From the NCBI GenBank assembly GCA_963978905.1, contig OZ022256.1, positions 7,175,501 through 7,239,500 on the forward strand: a stretch of 64,000 nt of DNA. The letters run 5' to 3'. Below are positions 10,928 to 20,306 of this stretch, one piece after another. Position 1 is the first letter of the stretch. Every line of letters starts with the position of its first letter. The notes beneath the pieces were generated by a model that saw only the letters and a program-made list of their open reading frames with translations, was not told the DNA's origin and searched no databases. Made by a program: the position numbers and the translations under genes. The stretch is from Trichostrongylus colubriformis (taxonomy: Eukaryota; Nematoda; Chromadorea; Rhabditida; Trichostrongylidae).

Positions 10928-13900
10928 ATGACTTCAGTCGGCTACCTCAAGGGTCAGATCACGAAGACCACCAAAGCGTTGGAAGAAACAAACCTACTGG
11001 CCCAAGATATACTTGCCGAGAAAGCCGCCGAAGAGGAAAGAACCAGAGGGAAGATAGATATTTCAACAGAACGGACAAGACAATACATGGAGGTGCTGAA
11101 CAAATTACAACAACAGTCAGGCAACCTACTCAATGACTGGAAACGAGCCGAGAGCTACGCCAACAAAAAGGAAGATGAAGAAGAAAGCTCCAGTATACTA
11201 CAGGGGTTCCAAGAACACTGGGAGTCAACAAATTGCGAATCACAGCTAACGATAGCGCGAATCAATATTTCATTCATGGAAAAAGCGGTAGAGGAAGTCC
11301 AAGCTGTGATAGCAAAACAGCAACAAAGAAGAGATGAAGCGGAACACCCAGCACCTATCCCAAGTCATTTAATCCAGACACCTAAGCTGGAACTACCAAA
11401 CTTCGCAGGTGACATAACACTTTTCCCGGAGTTCTGGGAGATATTCGCGACTGCAATACATAATCACCCATACATGACAGATGCTACGAAACTTATCTAC
11501 CTGAAAAGAGCACTTCAGGGAGATGCAAAAGATGTGGTAGCATCTGTACAAGTAGGGGACGATAATTACTCCAAAGCAGTCGAGTTATTACAGAACACTT
11601 ATAATAGGCCTGAGCTACTACGGAACAGACTAGTGGACCAACTGGAGTCTCTCCCTCCGGCAACCGAGTCTCCACTAGTACAGCGTACTACATTATGTAA
11701 AGTGAAGGCCATATGGGTCCAACTAAGCAGCTTAAACGAACAACCAGGATCCACTATGACAATGAAAACTATTAGATCAAAATTCCCACAAAAAACAAGG
11801 GAAAAGGTGGGCGAATTAAGGAAAAGAAACGACAATTGGAATACAGAAGACCTACTGTCTGCCCTTGACAGAGTCATTGATCAATTCGAGTTGATGGAGG
11901 ACACAGATCCAACATCCATCAATGCGTCAAGGAAGGCAGGAAGTCGTAGTACACGAAGCCGTACACCTCCCTCAAAAAGCTACAAGACAAGGAACGACGG
12001 AAAGAAGAGGAATGCGAGTCCACGCAGCAGTAGCGATTCCCAGAGAAGACATTCCAACAGTCGGCGCTGTCGTTTATGCCTCCGAGGAGGGCATGACCCT
12101 ACCGAGTGCGAAGAAATTCCTTCTCCGCACGAAAGGAGACGCATAGTGACAGAACAAAAACTATGTTGGAAATGTCTCCAGAAGGGACACCAACAATCCT
12201 ACTGCGACGCACCCCTATGCAGCAAATGCGGGAGGAATCATCATGCGGCCCTGTGTTTCGAAAGAAATCGCCCCCGTAGTCCAAGTCGATCCAATAGCCC
12301 ACGACCACGTTACAGGCAGAGAAGGGATTCAGCAGAAAGCTACTCCTCGACGAACAACTACAAAAATCGAAACAGAGTAGCAAGTAGGTCGCCGAGCCCA
12401 GATAGAAGAACAAGGCCTAGTACAAGAACACCTCGTGGATATCGTCATGGATCCCCTCACCCAAAAGTTGGATTCCGACGAGGAGATACCAGATACACCT
12501 ACAACAGTCACTCAAGAAGTCCAGCTAGAAGTACTACAGACTCAAGTCAAACAGACAGTGAACTAGAGGCAACATCAGAATCACATTACAAAAGGGAATT
12601 ACACGTCAACTCCACGCAAATAAGCAAAAAAGCCCCCCATAATCAAAAAGAGATAATTACATGCAAAGCATCAAATACTGAGAATACTCCACGGTTAATG
12701 GTCGTAAAAGCAGCAACGACCAATCGTATTACAAAAAAGAAACAAATATTAACCGTGCTCCTAGACAGCGGCTCGGAATGCAGCTACATCAAATTAGCCA
12801 CCGCACAGAGTCTAGGGTTAAAGCTCAAACACCCCACCAGTATGACAACAATTACAGTCGGAGGACACTCACACACAGAACAATCATATAGTGTCAAAAT
12901 TATACTTCATAGTAGACAAAACGGGCAACCAACGAAACTCCACCTGTGGACCAAGGGTTACATAACAAAAGTACCCGCCATAGGAGGAGAACACGACGAA
13001 AAACATGTCGTGGATAACGAGGGATATGAGGAGATTGATGTCCTGATTGGGATGGACCACTACTGGAGTGTAGTGGAATTCAACTCAGGCTATCAACTTC
13101 CCTCGGGCCTCGTGAAATCCTTCACAAAGCTTGGTCCCGTTTTGTCAGGACAAAAGTCATCGTCTATAACCAGATCATACTCCGCCTCCGAAACCATTGA
13201 GTCCGAAGAAATCAATACAAATCGTATGATAAGCGACCTCTTCGGACTGGAAGCCATAGGCACACAAGACGATGTAGACGAATCAGAAAAAAGTATAATT
13301 CAACACTACTACAATACAGTGAGGGTCAAGAACGGCCTCATATACGTCAAGTTTCCATGGAAGTCCTCACATCCCCCACTGGCTGACAATAAGGCACTTG
13401 CAGTACGCCGATTGGAAAATCAATATAACAAACTCCACAAAAATAGCAAAATGTGGAGTGAGTACTGCAAGACCTTTGAACAGCAGCTACAAGCAGGGAT
13501 AATAGAGGATGTACAACGTCAAAAATCACATGGAAACAAAGAATATTACATACCACACCAGGCCGTAATCAAAGAAGACAGCAATACTACAAAACTCCGA
13601 ATCGTCTTTGATGCCTCCAGTCACATGAGGGGCGCTCCCAGCCTCAATGACTGCATCCATCAAGGACCATCAATGCTACCGGACTTATGCGGTACCCTAC
13701 TACGAGCTCGCTTAAGCCCCATACTAATCATAGCGGATGTGGAGAAGGCATTTCATCAGATCCGCCTACAAGAGGATCAACGAGATGCCACGAGGTTTCT
13801 CTGGCTGAAAGATACTACAAAGGGGCCTACGAAAGACAACATCCGCATCCTACGATTCACCCGTATTCCATTTGGAGTTAACGCATCACCATTCTTACTC

Positions 13901-16681
13901 AACATGTCAGTAAAATACGCATTGGAGAAGGATAGTAACAATCAGCTACGTGACGAAATATTAGCCAATACATACGTAGACAACGTGCTGATTGGGGCGA
14001 ATACCGTCGAAGAAGGCCTAAGAAAACAAAAATTATGCAAGAAGACCTTCTCCAGGATGGGCATGAACCTTCGCGAGTTCATGTCGAACCACAACACGGT
14101 ATTCGAAGCTATTCCAGAAAAAGACAGAATGAAAGGGACATGTAGTACAGTCAAACTGCTAGGACTCAAATGGGATACCGAGATGGATACCCTAACGGTA
14201 CCCATTAAAACAATATCCAAGGAAGTAGCCACAAAAAGAACAGCCTTAAAAGCCATGGCATCAACGTTTGACCCTCTGGGTCTCCTTACTCCACTATTCA
14301 TTAGACTTAAAATGTTCATCCAGGACCTGTGGATAAAAAAGTACGATTGGGATGACTCATTTGACGAAGTTACTGCGACGAGATATCAAGCTATTGTCAA
14401 CGACATCAAAGGGTTCCGCAAAGACATACCACGGTACATCAATACTACAAAAAATGCAAAGTACGACTTAATACTCTTCTGTGACGCATCACAGAGAGCC
14501 TACGCCGCAGTAGCATACCTAGTGTGTCGTCCGAGTAGAAGTCAACCCTTCAGCAGCTTGATATTCTCGAAGAGCAAACTGGCGTCTGCCGAAAAGGCCA
14601 CCATTCCAAGGTTGGAGCTGATGGGAGCCGTACTGGCAGCAAAGCTAGTTCGCTTCATACGGAAACAGCTGAATATCGAGTTCGAATCTGTACACATCCT
14701 ATCTGATTCACAGATAGCACTGTACTGGATCCACTCCTCGAAGCAGCTGAAAACCTTCGTCAATAACAGAGTCAAATACATCAAACAGGTCATGGATGAA
14801 CTATCAGAATCCAAAATAACCAGCCATTTCCATTACGTCAACACAGAAGATAATCCAGCAGACTGTGCAACGAGAGGCCTATCAGCCTCAGAATTAATAC
14901 ACCATATGTGGTGGCACGGTCCACGCTTTATACTCAATTCACCTAACACATGGCCTAATTCATCCATGGACTTTACTCGACCCACACCTTCCGAAGAGGC
15001 GGAAGTCGAGTTTAAGTCTGCAAATACCTCAACTTCAGAAGGTTATACTTCATTCATCCAGTTCGAGAAAACCAATTCGTATAACAAGCTTCTTCGCATT
15101 ACAGCATATGTTCTCAAGTACATAGGGAAACTCAGGCGAAAAGTCAATCAAAACATATCGCCAGAGAACCCCGAAGGACTACTAGATCACATCTCCCCAG
15201 GGCCCACCATTAATGGAGAGGATCTAGCAGCCGCGGAAGTAGTACTGATACGAGAACACTACCGCGAAGGAGTACTACAACTACAAACCAATATTACAAA
15301 ACGATTCCAGCTCACACTCGACGAAAACAACATTTACCACACCAGTTCACGCATGGCTAATTCAAACATGGATGAATCAGCAAAAAATCCCATACTTTTA
15401 CTTCCAAAACATCACTTAACACGCATCATTGTAATACACTACCACCAAAAACTATTCCATGCCGGGTCCTCTCACGTAGTTTCCGAACTACGCAACCATT
15501 ACTTCATCCCCAAGATTCGGACGATTGTGAATAGTGTCATATCCAGGTGCGTCGTATGCAAACGCCACCAAGGTCGACACTATTCCTACCCAAAAACACC
15601 GGATCTACCAAGTCAGAGGGTGACCCGGAGTCGTCCATTCCAGAATACAGGTCTCGACTACTTCGGACCTCTATTGATACGGCCACAGTGCGGAGCGGAC
15701 CAAAAAGTATGGGTGTGCCTCTTCACATGCATGGCGACACGCGCCGTGCACCTAGAGGTTGTAGCGGATAACTCAGCACCTCAATTTCTCCTAGCATTCA
15801 GAAGGTTCGTGGCACGCCGCGGAACTCCAAATCTAGTTCTGAGTGACAACGCGCCCACCTTCAAGTTAGGAAGAGAGGTACTGGTCAATGAACTACACAA
15901 CCTCAAAGAGGACCCCGTAGTACAATACTTCACAGCATCCCAGAGCCTCCAGTGGAAATTCATAACCCCCCTCTCCCCGTGGAAAGGAGGATTCTACGAG
16001 AGACTCGTGGGATCAGTGAAATCAGCACTCAAAAAGACAACAAACAGAAAAATCCTAGATCTATGGTCGTTACAAACACTTATTTCAGAAATAGAAGCCA
16101 TGCTTAATACACGCCCCATCACACCAGTACTCACCCACAAGTCAGATAACACATTCGTACTACGCCCAATTGACCTCATCAACCCCTATTTCACACCAGC
16201 CAAAACTACCATCGGCAATACAAGAATACTAGCACAAGGCCAACTGGACAATTCAAGCTCCAGCGAGTACCTTGTCGAATCCTACGTGTCACTAAAGGAG
16301 TCTCTGGAGACGTTCTGGGAAGCATGGCATAGACTTTACCTACAAAGTCTAGCGGAACGCAACCAGAAAGTAACACCCTCCAAGATTGGCTCAAAAGACA
16401 CGCCAAAACAAGGAGACGTGGTACTCGTGAGGACGGATAATACATCACGGTCATCATGGCCTCTCGGGGTTATAACACAAATCAACAAATCAAAAGATGG
16501 GCTAATCAGATCAGTACAAATCAAAACAGGCAGTGGAAAAGTACTGGATCGATCGATTAATCAGCTGATACCTCTAGAGGTATCAGCGCAAGAAAAGGAT
16601 TCCATACTACAGTCAAAAAGGGAATCTCAACCAGTACGAGTCCAACCGCCCAGAAAGGCAAAAAATAATACAAACAACTAA
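10928..16681 (+). CDS. gag-pol: BEL/Pao Gag-Pol polyprotein (1917 aa)
   Basis: One uninterrupted frame carrying all functions for copying and inserting the element. The N-terminal ~150 residues are charged and helical. A BEL/Pao Gag-type region (DUF1759-like, starting PKLELPNFAGD) spans about 153-300. Three zinc knuckles follow at about 380-442 (CRLC, CWKC and CSKC starts), then an Arg/Ser-rich stretch. The aspartic protease has LLDSGSE at about 610 (DUF1758-like). In the reverse transcriptase, IIADVEKAF lies near 936 and the active site reads YVDN at 1016-1019. RNase H has FCDAS near 1184, the LELMGA block near 1229 and SDSQ near 1258. The integrase has an HHCC finger (about 1504-1548) and D-D-E residues in GLDYFGP (~1576), LSDNAP (~1639) and FYERLVG (~1690). 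A DUF5641-like C-terminus closes it. ATG 10928 is the first start in frame and was chosen for that reason. The fourth active-site residue of RT is Asn instead of the usual Asp; all else looks intact. Confidence 0.97.
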   Translation: MTSVGYLKGQITKTTKALEETNLLAQDILAEKAAEEERTRGKIDISTERTRQYMEVLNKLQQQSGNLLNDWKRAESYANKKEDEEESSSILQGFQEHWESTNCESQLTIARINISFMEKAVEEVQAVIAKQQQRRDEAEHPAPIPSHLIQTPKLELPNFAGDITLFPEFWEIFATAIHNHPYMTDATKLIYLKRALQGDAKDVVASVQVGDDNYSKAVELLQNTYNRPELLRNRLVDQLESLPPATESPLVQRTTLCKVKAIWVQLSSLNEQPGSTMTMKTIRSKFPQKTREKVGELRKRNDNWNTEDLLSALDRVIDQFELMEDTDPTSINASRKAGSRSTRSRTPPSKSYKTRNDGKKRNASPRSSSDSQRRHSNSRRCRLCLRGGHDPTECEEIPSPHERRRIVTEQKLCWKCLQKGHQQSYCDAPLCSKCGRNHHAALCFERNRPRSPSRSNSPRPRYRQRRDSAESYSSTNNYKNRNRVASRSPSPDRRTRPSTRTPRGYRHGSPHPKVGFRRGDTRYTYNSHSRSPARSTTDSSQTDSELEATSESHYKRELHVNSTQISKKAPHNQKEIITCKASNTENTPRLMVVKAATTNRITKKKQILTVLLDSGSECSYIKLATAQSLGLKLKHPTSMTTITVGGHSHTEQSYSVKIILHSRQNGQPTKLHLWTKGYITKVPAIGGEHDEKHVVDNEGYEEIDVLIGMDHYWSVVEFNSGYQLPSGLVKSFTKLGPVLSGQKSSSITRSYSASETIESEEINTNRMISDLFGLEAIGTQDDVDESEKSIIQHYYNTVRVKNGLIYVKFPWKSSHPPLADNKALAVRRLENQYNKLHKNSKMWSEYCKTFEQQLQAGIIEDVQRQKSHGNKEYYIPHQAVIKEDSNTTKLRIVFDASSHMRGAPSLNDCIHQGPSMLPDLCGTLLRARLSPILIIADVEKAFHQIRLQEDQRDATRFLWLKDTTKGPTKDNIRILRFTRIPFGVNASPFLLNMSVKYALEKDSNNQLRDEILANTYVDNVLIGANTVEEGLRKQKLCKKTFSRMGMNLREFMSNHNTVFEAIPEKDRMKGTCSTVKLLGLKWDTEMDTLTVPIKTISKEVATKRTALKAMASTFDPLGLLTPLFIRLKMFIQDLWIKKYDWDDSFDEVTATRYQAIVNDIKGFRKDIPRYINTTKNAKYDLILFCDASQRAYAAVAYLVCRPSRSQPFSSLIFSKSKLASAEKATIPRLELMGAVLAAKLVRFIRKQLNIEFESVHILSDSQIALYWIHSSKQLKTFVNNRVKYIKQVMDELSESKITSHFHYVNTEDNPADCATRGLSASELIHHMWWHGPRFILNSPNTWPNSSMDFTRPTPSEEAEVEFKSANTSTSEGYTSFIQFEKTNSYNKLLRITAYVLKYIGKLRRKVNQNISPENPEGLLDHISPGPTINGEDLAAAEVVLIREHYREGVLQLQTNITKRFQLTLDENNIYHTSSRMANSNMDESAKNPILLLPKHHLTRIIVIHYHQKLFHAGSSHVVSELRNHYFIPKIRTIVNSVISRCVVCKRHQGRHYSYPKTPDLPSQRVTRSRPFQNTGLDYFGPLLIRPQCGADQKVWVCLFTCMATRAVHLEVVADNSAPQFLLAFRRFVARRGTPNLVLSDNAPTFKLGREVLVNELHNLKEDPVVQYFTASQSLQWKFITPLSPWKGGFYERLVGSVKSALKKTTNRKILDLWSLQTLISEIEAMLNTRPITPVLTHKSDNTFVLRPIDLINPYFTPAKTTIGNTRILAQGQLDNSSSSEYLVESYVSLKESLETFWEAWHRLYLQSLAERNQKVTPSKIGSKDTPKQGDVVLVRTDNTSRSSWPLGVITQINKSKDGLIRSVQIKTGSGKVLDRSINQLIPLEVSAQEKDSILQSKRESQPVRVQPPRKAKNNTNN

Positions 16682-17801
16682 TCCACACAAAAATATCACA
16701 ACAAAAACCACTGAATTAAATGAACTATAACACTTACCTGTGAATAATACAAACAAAACAAAAAACACAACTTCAAAAATATTAACACAATACCAACAAA
16801 CAGTTAATTCAATACCAATACTCAAACCTCATCACCAACATCAAATAAAACATGATTAATACATAAAACACACAAAACCTACCTTCATGATAACACAAAT
16901 AATGCAAAACACAAAAACCGACAACAACATCACTATAACAAACCTGTTATCTCACCCAATTTACTAACCTCAACACCCCTCCAATCCTTTCACCTCGACT
17001 CTAATTAGTACACGCGCGTATACTTCGGCGTAACCTAAAGGCGCGAAGCGCAGTCAGGGATGAGGGTCCCGACGCGCAGGTCAAACGCCGATACGCAGCG
17101 ACGCGCCCACGGCGAAATGCGAAAATCTCATTTTGCCACAGCGCAACGCTACAAAATGGTTTTATGCGACACCTTCTTTCCTTTATTCGATGTCGTATCG
17201 TTCGTGTGCTTATCTGTTATCTCGGTATTGTTGTCAACCCCCCCCCCCCCTTAATACAACACATTTTCACTCAGTTCTTCGCTCAAAATATTTCATTCAC
17301 CTCACTCACTTCATTCTAATCACATCAAGCGCGCCATCATACAAAATCGTAAATTCTGATTTTGAATAAAAACATTTTAGTTCACATACTATGCGCAAGG
17401 ATCGATTGCGTAGTACATGTGCATAGATTCAATGCTCATTATAAGTTGCATTAATTCACTATCGATTTTTCGCAGACCATGCGTCAACGTAGTTATAATT
17501 AACACCTCTCCGCGCACTGTATTAACTCACCTCACTAAACACTTCCACAAACTAACCGCTACGTTCTCACAATAACAATCACATCATTTTGTGTTAAGGT
17601 TCTATCTTAAGATTCTATCCTACGTAATCTTAGCTACTAACATTTATAAGTAGAATAGTCATCCTCCAGTCATCCTCACTAACCCATTATATCCATCGCT
17701 TCCTCAGTCATCGTCGTCGTCGACTAACCAAGTTACTATCTGCACTAACATTTCAGAACTTGGATATTGCTAGTATTGTGCGAACGTCTTCATTGCCAAA
17801 C
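16682..17801 (+). promoter_or_regulatory. ORF1-ORF2 spacer
   Basis: 1.1 kb without an open frame. The first part is A/C-rich (many ACAAAAC-type runs), followed by a GC-richer block near 17010-17110 and a C run at about 17240. It ends in pyrimidine-rich sequence leading to the acceptor at 17751-17756. The low coding content and the acceptor suggest that ORF2 is not read by readthrough from ORF1. Confidence 0.6.
17751..17756 (+). promoter_or_regulatory. Candidate 3' splice acceptor before ORF2
   Basis: TTTCAG matches the nematode acceptor consensus and lies 45 nt upstream of the first ATG of ORF2. It could receive a cis-spliced leader from near 10023 or 10407, or a trans-spliced leader. No transcript evidence is available here. 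Confidence 0.5.
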
Positions 17802-20306
17802 ATGTCCAACCGAGACTATCCGCCAATGAGAGGAACACCCGCGAGGCGTGAATGGGAACGTCGTAGAGGTAGGTCTAGAAATGGTTCCCATCCTTCTCGT
17901 AGTTCACAATCTTCCTCTCGTATTTCACCTCGGTCTATTAGTATTACACCTGCTCAAATGCCACAGCAGCCAGCTAATACAGTCAGTACTACAGCTGCCC
18001 CCCCAGCACCTCGTGATACTACAGATCAGAGGCCCCAGCAAACACCGCCATTAGTTCAGCCCCAAATAAGACCAACTTGGGCAGAACAGATGGCCGCGGA
18101 GACTCCTCCAATAACAGCAACGACGGACGAAGGTACTTCAGGGAAAGAAAAAAAGAAGAAGAAGGAGGACAAACTGGAGGAGAAGGAAATCTCCACAGCA
18201 ATAGCAACACTCAGCGTGGAGAGAGACGACGAAAGAGAAGAAGAAGCGATGGACACTTCTCCGGTAGTTCAAGATAAACCACTAGTTCATGATGTCGACC
18301 CATCGGAATGGGCCCCCACCACTCAAGCTCCAGCCACCTCCTCGACCTCCACCGCACCCCCCTACACTATTAGGGACATCGTTGCGGGAGGAACGGAAGT
18401 ACTAAGAGAGCGAGAGAGGAGAGCACAGAGCCAAGAGAGGAGGTCCGAAAGAATGCAAGCGGTCGTCGCGTTCCTGGAAGAGTGCCAAGCAAGCCGACGT
18501 CTCGGGAGACCAGGAGGACCACTTAGGCCTCCCCCGCACGCAGGCTCTCTCATCCCAAGAACGCATTCTATTTCAGGTAGTACATTCGATGTCGAGCCCT
18601 ATTCGGTGGAGGAGCTGACAGCTCGCCAGTTCAGAACAGTGTTCGACTATATTACTACAAACAATCTCATCAGAGATCAAATCCGAAACATGACTATTCC
18701 AGACCAACAAAGTATTTCAGCAAAACAATCAGACTACGAAGCAGCCGCAAGAATAGTTCACACTCTTCAAACCTTACTCGAAATACTCCAGCAAACCACT
18801 GTGTCATTCCACAACCTAGCGGTCCTGCTCGTGAGAAGACAACCACTAGACTTTCGCTTCATGCACCTCACGGGCTGGATCCACGAATTGACTCATAATT
18901 TGACCGCTATTTCAGTAAACAGAGACATACTTCAGGAACTCACAATCCCACGCTTATTTCAGTGGGGACCAAGTTTAGACTGCTTTAGAGCAACTCTTCA
19001 ATTATTCAATATTTCAGAACAAACAATCACAGAAATATTTCAGTACGCGTCGGCCGTATCGGCTCATGCCACTCGCATGATTCGAGTCTTAGAAGCTCAT
19101 CAAATGGTTCACTTCATGAACCGTAAAAGGCTCAGGGTGACCCAAGAAGATGAGGATTATAGACTCAACTCAGCGACAGGCATGATCGAGATGTGGCCTC
19201 AGGAGCCAGAGTCCTATATGCAAACGCTGAGATGGTGGCGCGAAAACTACTCCGAAGCCCTCATGATCAGGACGACGGAGCAATACCTAGCCATCTCAGA
19301 TGTAGATAGGACCCTACGTCAGCAGGCTCAGCAACCACCTCGCGTAGTTCAGAGACAAATACCACGTATTACAATTCCCCAAGTTCAGCCAGTTCAGCCG
19401 CCTAGTTCATGGCCTCGCGATCCCACTCCTCTTGGGCGGGAGGCTGGACCGCAGTCCACCCAAGCCAGGCGCCCGCCAGACTTGCCCGCTCAGCCAGCAC
19501 GAGAATCTAGTTCAGGAACACAGCTGGGCAAGAGAAAACATGAGAGAAGCGGCGCCCCTTGGGATACTACAAGACCTCCACCAGCGAAAGCGAGGCGTAG
19601 TCCATCACGTAGGCCACGCAGCCGCAGCCGATCGCGCAGGCCGCGGAGCCGTAGTTCAGAGCTGAGAGAGACACGTAATACAGCACCATTACAACCTCAC
19701 TTGTCGACCTTCCCTACCCGTAACGTGCCCCCCAGCGATAGGGTGGAAGGATGTGTTTTCTGCGGGCTGCGAGATCACTACTCTTCGGACTGCTATCGGC
19801 ACCCCTACCTCAGCAGTCGTGCCGCCATAGCTGAGAGAGAGGGGACTTGCAGCAACTGCCTCAAGCAACATTACGGAGTCTGCATCCGCAAAGATCCGTG
19901 CTCGACGTGCAAGGAGGAGGGCCACCACAGAGCCTTCTGCGTTTATAACAGGTTCGCTATCATGGACATGGACATGGCTCCAGATCGTCTATACGACCTC
20001 CTTCGCACCCGAACTTACCGATCGCCTCCACCGGGAGCGATACCGCGCCGACGTTACGAGCGGCCGTTCAGGGAGAGAGAAGAAGCCGCCGACCCCTTCG
20101 AGACGTCAGGATACACCGAACGCTCGCGTCCTTCGAGTTCGGCTCGATACGAAGACCAACCAGGCCCCTCCGGAACCCAGAGGCAGTCAGACCAGCCGGG
20201 TCCGTCCGGGCTCTCCGGGCGACCCAGAGGAGAACGCGCCCGATCCCCCTCCGAGGAGGGAAACATGGGAGGGTTCTCTCCCGCAGAAAGCACCGACACG
20301 TGGTAA
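17802..20306 (+). CDS. ORF2: second Gag-like zinc-knuckle/RS protein of unknown function (834 aa)
   Basis: Long open frame in the env position. I start at ATG 17802; 14 further in-frame codons upstream begin with TTG and I do not count them. Layout: about 1-75 is Arg/Ser-rich; 75-200 is Pro/Thr-rich with a Lys/Glu cluster; about 200-240 is strongly charged; about 255-500 is a mostly helical domain with two internal Trp-rich patches (TGWIHEL, LRWWREN). A Pro-rich and then RS-dipeptide-rich linker covers about 520-640. Three zinc knuckles start at about 651 (CVFC-x4-H-x4-C), 683 (CSNC) and 700 (CSTC-x4-H-x4-C), and an Arg/Pro/Ser tail follows. Knuckle spacing nearly matches that in ORF1 Gag (about 32 then 18 residues, against 32 then 17). 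No signal peptide or membrane segment is visible, so it does not look like an envelope protein. I infer a Gag-derived nucleic-acid-binding or structural accessory protein. Confidence 0.85.
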   Translation: MSNRDYPPMRGTPARREWERRRGRSRNGSHPSRSSQSSSRISPRSISITPAQMPQQPANTVSTTAAPPAPRDTTDQRPQQTPPLVQPQIRPTWAEQMAAETPPITATTDEGTSGKEKKKKKEDKLEEKEISTAIATLSVERDDEREEEAMDTSPVVQDKPLVHDVDPSEWAPTTQAPATSSTSTAPPYTIRDIVAGGTEVLRERERRAQSQERRSERMQAVVAFLEECQASRRLGRPGGPLRPPPHAGSLIPRTHSISGSTFDVEPYSVEELTARQFRTVFDYITTNNLIRDQIRNMTIPDQQSISAKQSDYEAAARIVHTLQTLLEILQQTTVSFHNLAVLLVRRQPLDFRFMHLTGWIHELTHNLTAISVNRDILQELTIPRLFQWGPSLDCFRATLQLFNISEQTITEIFQYASAVSAHATRMIRVLEAHQMVHFMNRKRLRVTQEDEDYRLNSATGMIEMWPQEPESYMQTLRWWRENYSEALMIRTTEQYLAISDVDRTLRQQAQQPPRVVQRQIPRITIPQVQPVQPPSSWPRDPTPLGREAGPQSTQARRPPDLPAQPARESSSGTQLGKRKHERSGAPWDTTRPPPAKARRSPSRRPRSRSRSRRPRSRSSELRETRNTAPLQPHLSTFPTRNVPPSDRVEGCVFCGLRDHYSSDCYRHPYLSSRAAIAEREGTCSNCLKQHYGVCIRKDPCSTCKEEGHHRAFCVYNRFAIMDMDMAPDRLYDLLRTRTYRSPPPGAIPRRRYERPFREREEAADPFETSGYTERSRPSSSARYEDQPGPSGTQRQSDQPGPSGLSGRPRGERARSPSEEGNMGGFSPAESTDTW

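Noticed and set aside
10810..11136. 108-codon frame overlapping the start of Gag-Pol
   Set aside because: Out of frame with the real ORF1 and without domain; a shadow of coding sequence.
17802..20306. ORF2 as an envelope glycoprotein
   Set aside because: No signal peptide, no hydrophobic transmembrane segment and no glycoprotein-like cysteine pattern; cysteines are in zinc knuckles.
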